A program made the position numbers and the translations under genes. A DNA stretch of 64,000 bases from Arthrobacter sp. NtRootA1 (GTDB lineage Bacteria > Actinomycetota > Actinomycetes > Actinomycetales > Micrococcaceae): assembly GCF_019976975.1 (NCBI RefSeq), contig NZ_AP024630.1, positions 1,860,001 to 1,924,000 on the forward strand, given 5' to 3'. Positions 62,069 to 64,000 of the stretch are shown here, piece after piece. The notes beneath the pieces were generated by a model. The model had not been told where the DNA came from and ran no database searches. It was given only the letters and a program-made list of their open reading frames with translations. Every line of letters starts with the position of its first letter. The first letter of the stretch is position 1.

Positions 62069-62760
62069 GCACCCCGACCAAGACGATCTCGACAGCGACG
62101 GGTCGTACAGGCCTGGATCCCGTGGAAGCTGCAATCGCGGCGATGGCTGCCGGCCACGCGGTCATCGTTGTGGACAATGAAGACCGCGAGAACGAAGGCG
62201 ACATCATTTTCGCTGCCGAACATGCCACTCCCGCCCTTATGGGGTGGACCATCCGGTATTCATCGGGCGTCATATGCGTTCCGCTTGAAGCGGAACGTGC
62301 GGATGCCCTGGCGCTGCCGCCCATGGTGGCAGTCAATGAGGACGCCAAAGGCACTGCCTACACTGTTTCCTGCGATGCCGCCATCGGAGTGAGCACCGGT
62401 ATTTCGGCCACGGACCGCGCATTGACGGCCCGGATCCTCGCCGATCCGCAGAGCACTCCGTCCTCGATCACCCGCCCCGGGCATATTTTCCCGCTGCGGG
62501 CGGTTAAGGGAGGAGTGCGTGAACGCCCGGGACACACGGAAGCAGCCGTGGATCTGTGTCGGCTTGCCGGACTTGCTCCGGTGGGTGTGATCGCTGAGTT
62601 GGTACATGACGATGGTGAAATGATGCGCTTGGACAGCCTGCGCGATTTCGCCGCGGAACACGGATGCCCCCTTATCTCCATTGAGGATCTGGTGGCATAC
62701 GTTGACGCGGTAGAGTCCCAGACGGCACACGTTTCAGTGGCAGACGAGGAGAAGCGATGA
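62065..62760 (+). CDS. ribB: 3,4-dihydroxy-2-butanone 4-phosphate synthase
   Basis: Makes the four-carbon precursor from ribulose 5-phosphate. 231 residues: [17 protein letters not shown] (Mg-binding acidic motif), [22 protein letters not shown] and [16 protein letters not shown] (substrate loop). Here it is a separate gene; many actinobacteria have it fused to GTP cyclohydrolase II as RibBA. The stop overlaps the ribA start by 4 bp, so the two halves stay coupled. Confidence 0.95.
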   Translation: MSTPTKTISTATGRTGLDPVEAAIAAMAAGHAVIVVDNEDRENEGDIIFAAEHATPALMGWTIRYSSGVICVPLEAERADALALPPMVAVNEDAKGTAYTVSCDAAIGVSTGISATDRALTARILADPQSTPSSITRPGHIFPLRAVKGGVRERPGHTEAAVDLCRLAGLAPVGVIAELVHDDGEMMRLDSLRDFAAEHGCPLISIEDLVAYVDAVESQTAHVSVADEEKR

Positions 62761-63461
62761 CCGCATCGACAACGCGCAGCAGCGACGACACCGAGCCCAC
62801 ACCCCACCCGGTGAGCGGCGGCCCGATTGTCCAGCTGCCCACCGCCTTTGGGGACTTTGTAGCCCAGGCTTGGACGGATCACGTCACGGGCGTGGAACAT
62901 CTTGCCGTCAGTTCCCCCAACCCGCCCAAGGATGGCCAGGCACCACTGGTTCGCCTGCATTCCGAATGCCTCACCGGCGACGTCTTCGGATCCTATCGTT
63001 GCGATTGCGGCGAGCAATTGGCCTTTGCCTTGGAGCTCATCCACGCTGAAGGTGGGACGCTCCTGTACTTGCGGGGCCAGGAAGGGCGCGGCATTGGTTT
63101 GGCCAACAAAATCAAGGCCTACGCGCTGCAGGAAGCCGGTTTCGACACGGTTGAGGCCAACGAACAGCTTGGCTTGCCGGTAGACGCGCGCTCTTACAGC
63201 GCCGCGGGTCAGATCCTGGCCGAGATGGGCCTGCATGAGGTTCGGCTGCTCAGCAACAATCCGGACAAGCAGAACCGCCTGGCCCAGGCCGGCGTCTCAG
63301 TGGTGGAAATGGTTCCCACCGAGGTTCCTTCGCGTGAACAGAATCTTCGCTACCTGCAGACCAAGAAAGACCGGATGGATCACCGTCTGACGCTCGAAAC
63401 CGAGTCTGTCGGCAACGGAAAGACCCCATCCCGAAGCCCCTTTGACAACGAACAAGACTGA
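62757..63461 (+). CDS. ribA: GTP cyclohydrolase II
   Basis: Opens GTP to the first pyrimidine of the riboflavin pathway. 234 residues with a 24-residue N-terminal extension; zinc Cys in [35 protein letters not shown] with the GTP-binding Arg, and LLSNNPDK at the guanine end. Starts inside the ribB stop (ATGA). The C-terminal tail is long and acidic. Unfused form, see ribB. Confidence 0.95.
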   Translation: MTASTTRSSDDTEPTPHPVSGGPIVQLPTAFGDFVAQAWTDHVTGVEHLAVSSPNPPKDGQAPLVRLHSECLTGDVFGSYRCDCGEQLAFALELIHAEGGTLLYLRGQEGRGIGLANKIKAYALQEAGFDTVEANEQLGLPVDARSYSAAGQILAEMGLHEVRLLSNNPDKQNRLAQAGVSVVEMVPTEVPSREQNLRYLQTKKDRMDHRLTLETESVGNGKTPSRSPFDNEQD

Positions 63462-63479
63462 ACGGAATCCCAGCAAACA

Positions 63480-63965
63480 ATGAGCGGACACGGCGCACCC
63501 ACTATCGACCTCACCACCCTTAAGCCCGAGGAAACCTCGCAGCTCAAGCTCGCCATTGTGGCAGCGAGCTGGCATACCCAGATCATGGATGGACTGGTTG
63601 ATGGTGCACTTCGCGCGGCCAAGGAAGCCGGCATCGCCGAGCCCACCCTGCTGCGCGTCCCTGGCAGCTTCGAACTCCCGGTTGCCGCGGCCCGGCTCGC
63701 ACCGCACTTCGACGCCGTCGTGGCCCTCGGTGTTGTTATCCGCGGCGGAACGCCGCACTTCGAGTACGTATGCCAGGCCGCGACGTCGGGACTCACCGAT
63801 GTCAGCGTCCGCACCGGCGTTCCGGTCGGGTTCGGCGTCCTGACCTGCGATACGGAGCAACAGGGCTTGGACCGCGCAGGCCTCCCGGGTTCCAACGAAG
63901 ACAAGGGGCACGAGGCAGTCACCGCGGCCCTTGCCACGGCAGTGACGCTGAAGCAGTACAGCTGA
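63480..63965 (+). CDS. ribH: 6,7-dimethyl-8-ribityllumazine synthase
   Basis: Penultimate riboflavin step, forms an icosahedral shell in many bacteria. 161 residues: [48 protein letters not shown] (phosphate loop), [18 protein letters not shown] and [14 protein letters not shown]. Lies 18 bp after ribA as the last gene of the operon. The final codons and stop are copied in a 20-bp tandem duplication. Confidence 0.95.
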   Translation: MSGHGAPTIDLTTLKPEETSQLKLAIVAASWHTQIMDGLVDGALRAAKEAGIAEPTLLRVPGSFELPVAAARLAPHFDAVVALGVVIRGGTPHFEYVCQAATSGLTDVSVRTGVPVGFGVLTCDTEQQGLDRAGLPGSNEDKGHEAVTAALATAVTLKQYS

Positions 63966-63988
63966 CACTGAAGCGGTACAGCTGACAC
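63949..63988 (+). repeat. 20-bp tandem duplication across the ribH stop
   Basis: TGAAGCAGTACAGCTGACAC is followed directly by TGAAGCGGTACAGCTGACAC, one base different. The unit spans the last codons and stop of ribH. Confidence 0.85.
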
Positions 63989-64000
63989 TGGGTCAGCAGG

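Overview
The window looks like the chromosome of a high-GC actinobacterium of the Micrococcaceae, most like Arthrobacter/Paenarthrobacter. This rests on the DUF3710, DUF4193, DUF3093, DUF3159, DUF3000 and SepH genes, on frequent GTG/TTG starts and 4-bp ATGA/GTGA overlaps, and on gene order. From memory, much of the first 24 kb matches the M. tuberculosis Rv2680-Rv2699c neighbourhood (RNase D, DUF3000, dxs, TRAM methyltransferase, KimA-like APC transporter, ceoB, ceoC, DUF3159, OB-fold protein, DUF3710, dut, DUF3093, DUF4193). No rRNA, CRISPR array, transposase or integrase was seen.

Layout. 1-9 kb: end of tdk, the cell-division gene sepH, dut and a string of conserved actinobacterial genes, then two TrkA-type K+ regulators (ceoB/ceoC) divergent from a KimA-like transporter. 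9-21.5 kb: a TRAM-domain RNA methyltransferase, aconitase, dxs with two small coupled genes, an aldo/keto reductase, and a two-gene fatty-acid beta-oxidation operon behind a perfect palindrome. 21.7-34.5 kb: housekeeping and unknown genes (RNase D, DUF3000, threonine aldolase, SDR, DUF6421, MsrB, an alpha/beta hydrolase, YbaK, SufE, a two-domain rhodanese, ZapE, BenE, an orphan MT0933-like antitoxin). 34.6-37.3 kb: an amino acid permease and seven tRNA genes, two of them in a recent tandem duplication.

37.3-49.6 kb is the accessory part. It holds a lipoprotein, a twice-frameshifted membrane protein gene, and two translationally coupled genes of a TY-Chap-like/DUF6301-like type. Next are a MerR regulator divergent from a quinone oxidoreductase, with a matched pair of operators in 19-bp promoter spacers, and an IclR-controlled arylsulfatase plus MFS transporter module. 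49.7-54 kb is a two-gene pilus locus (tip-like adhesin and major pilin) with no sortase gene beside it.

54-64 kb returns to core genes: a PD-(D/E)XK nuclease, def-fmt-rsmB-rpe, and an FMN riboswitch leading a complete riboflavin operon (ribM-ribD-ribE-ribB-ribA-ribH) with separate ribB and ribA.

I found no convincing new defence or mobile system. The best places to look are the coupled 39.3-41.4 kb pair with its broken neighbour, the sulfatase module of unknown substrate, and the sortase-less pilus locus.
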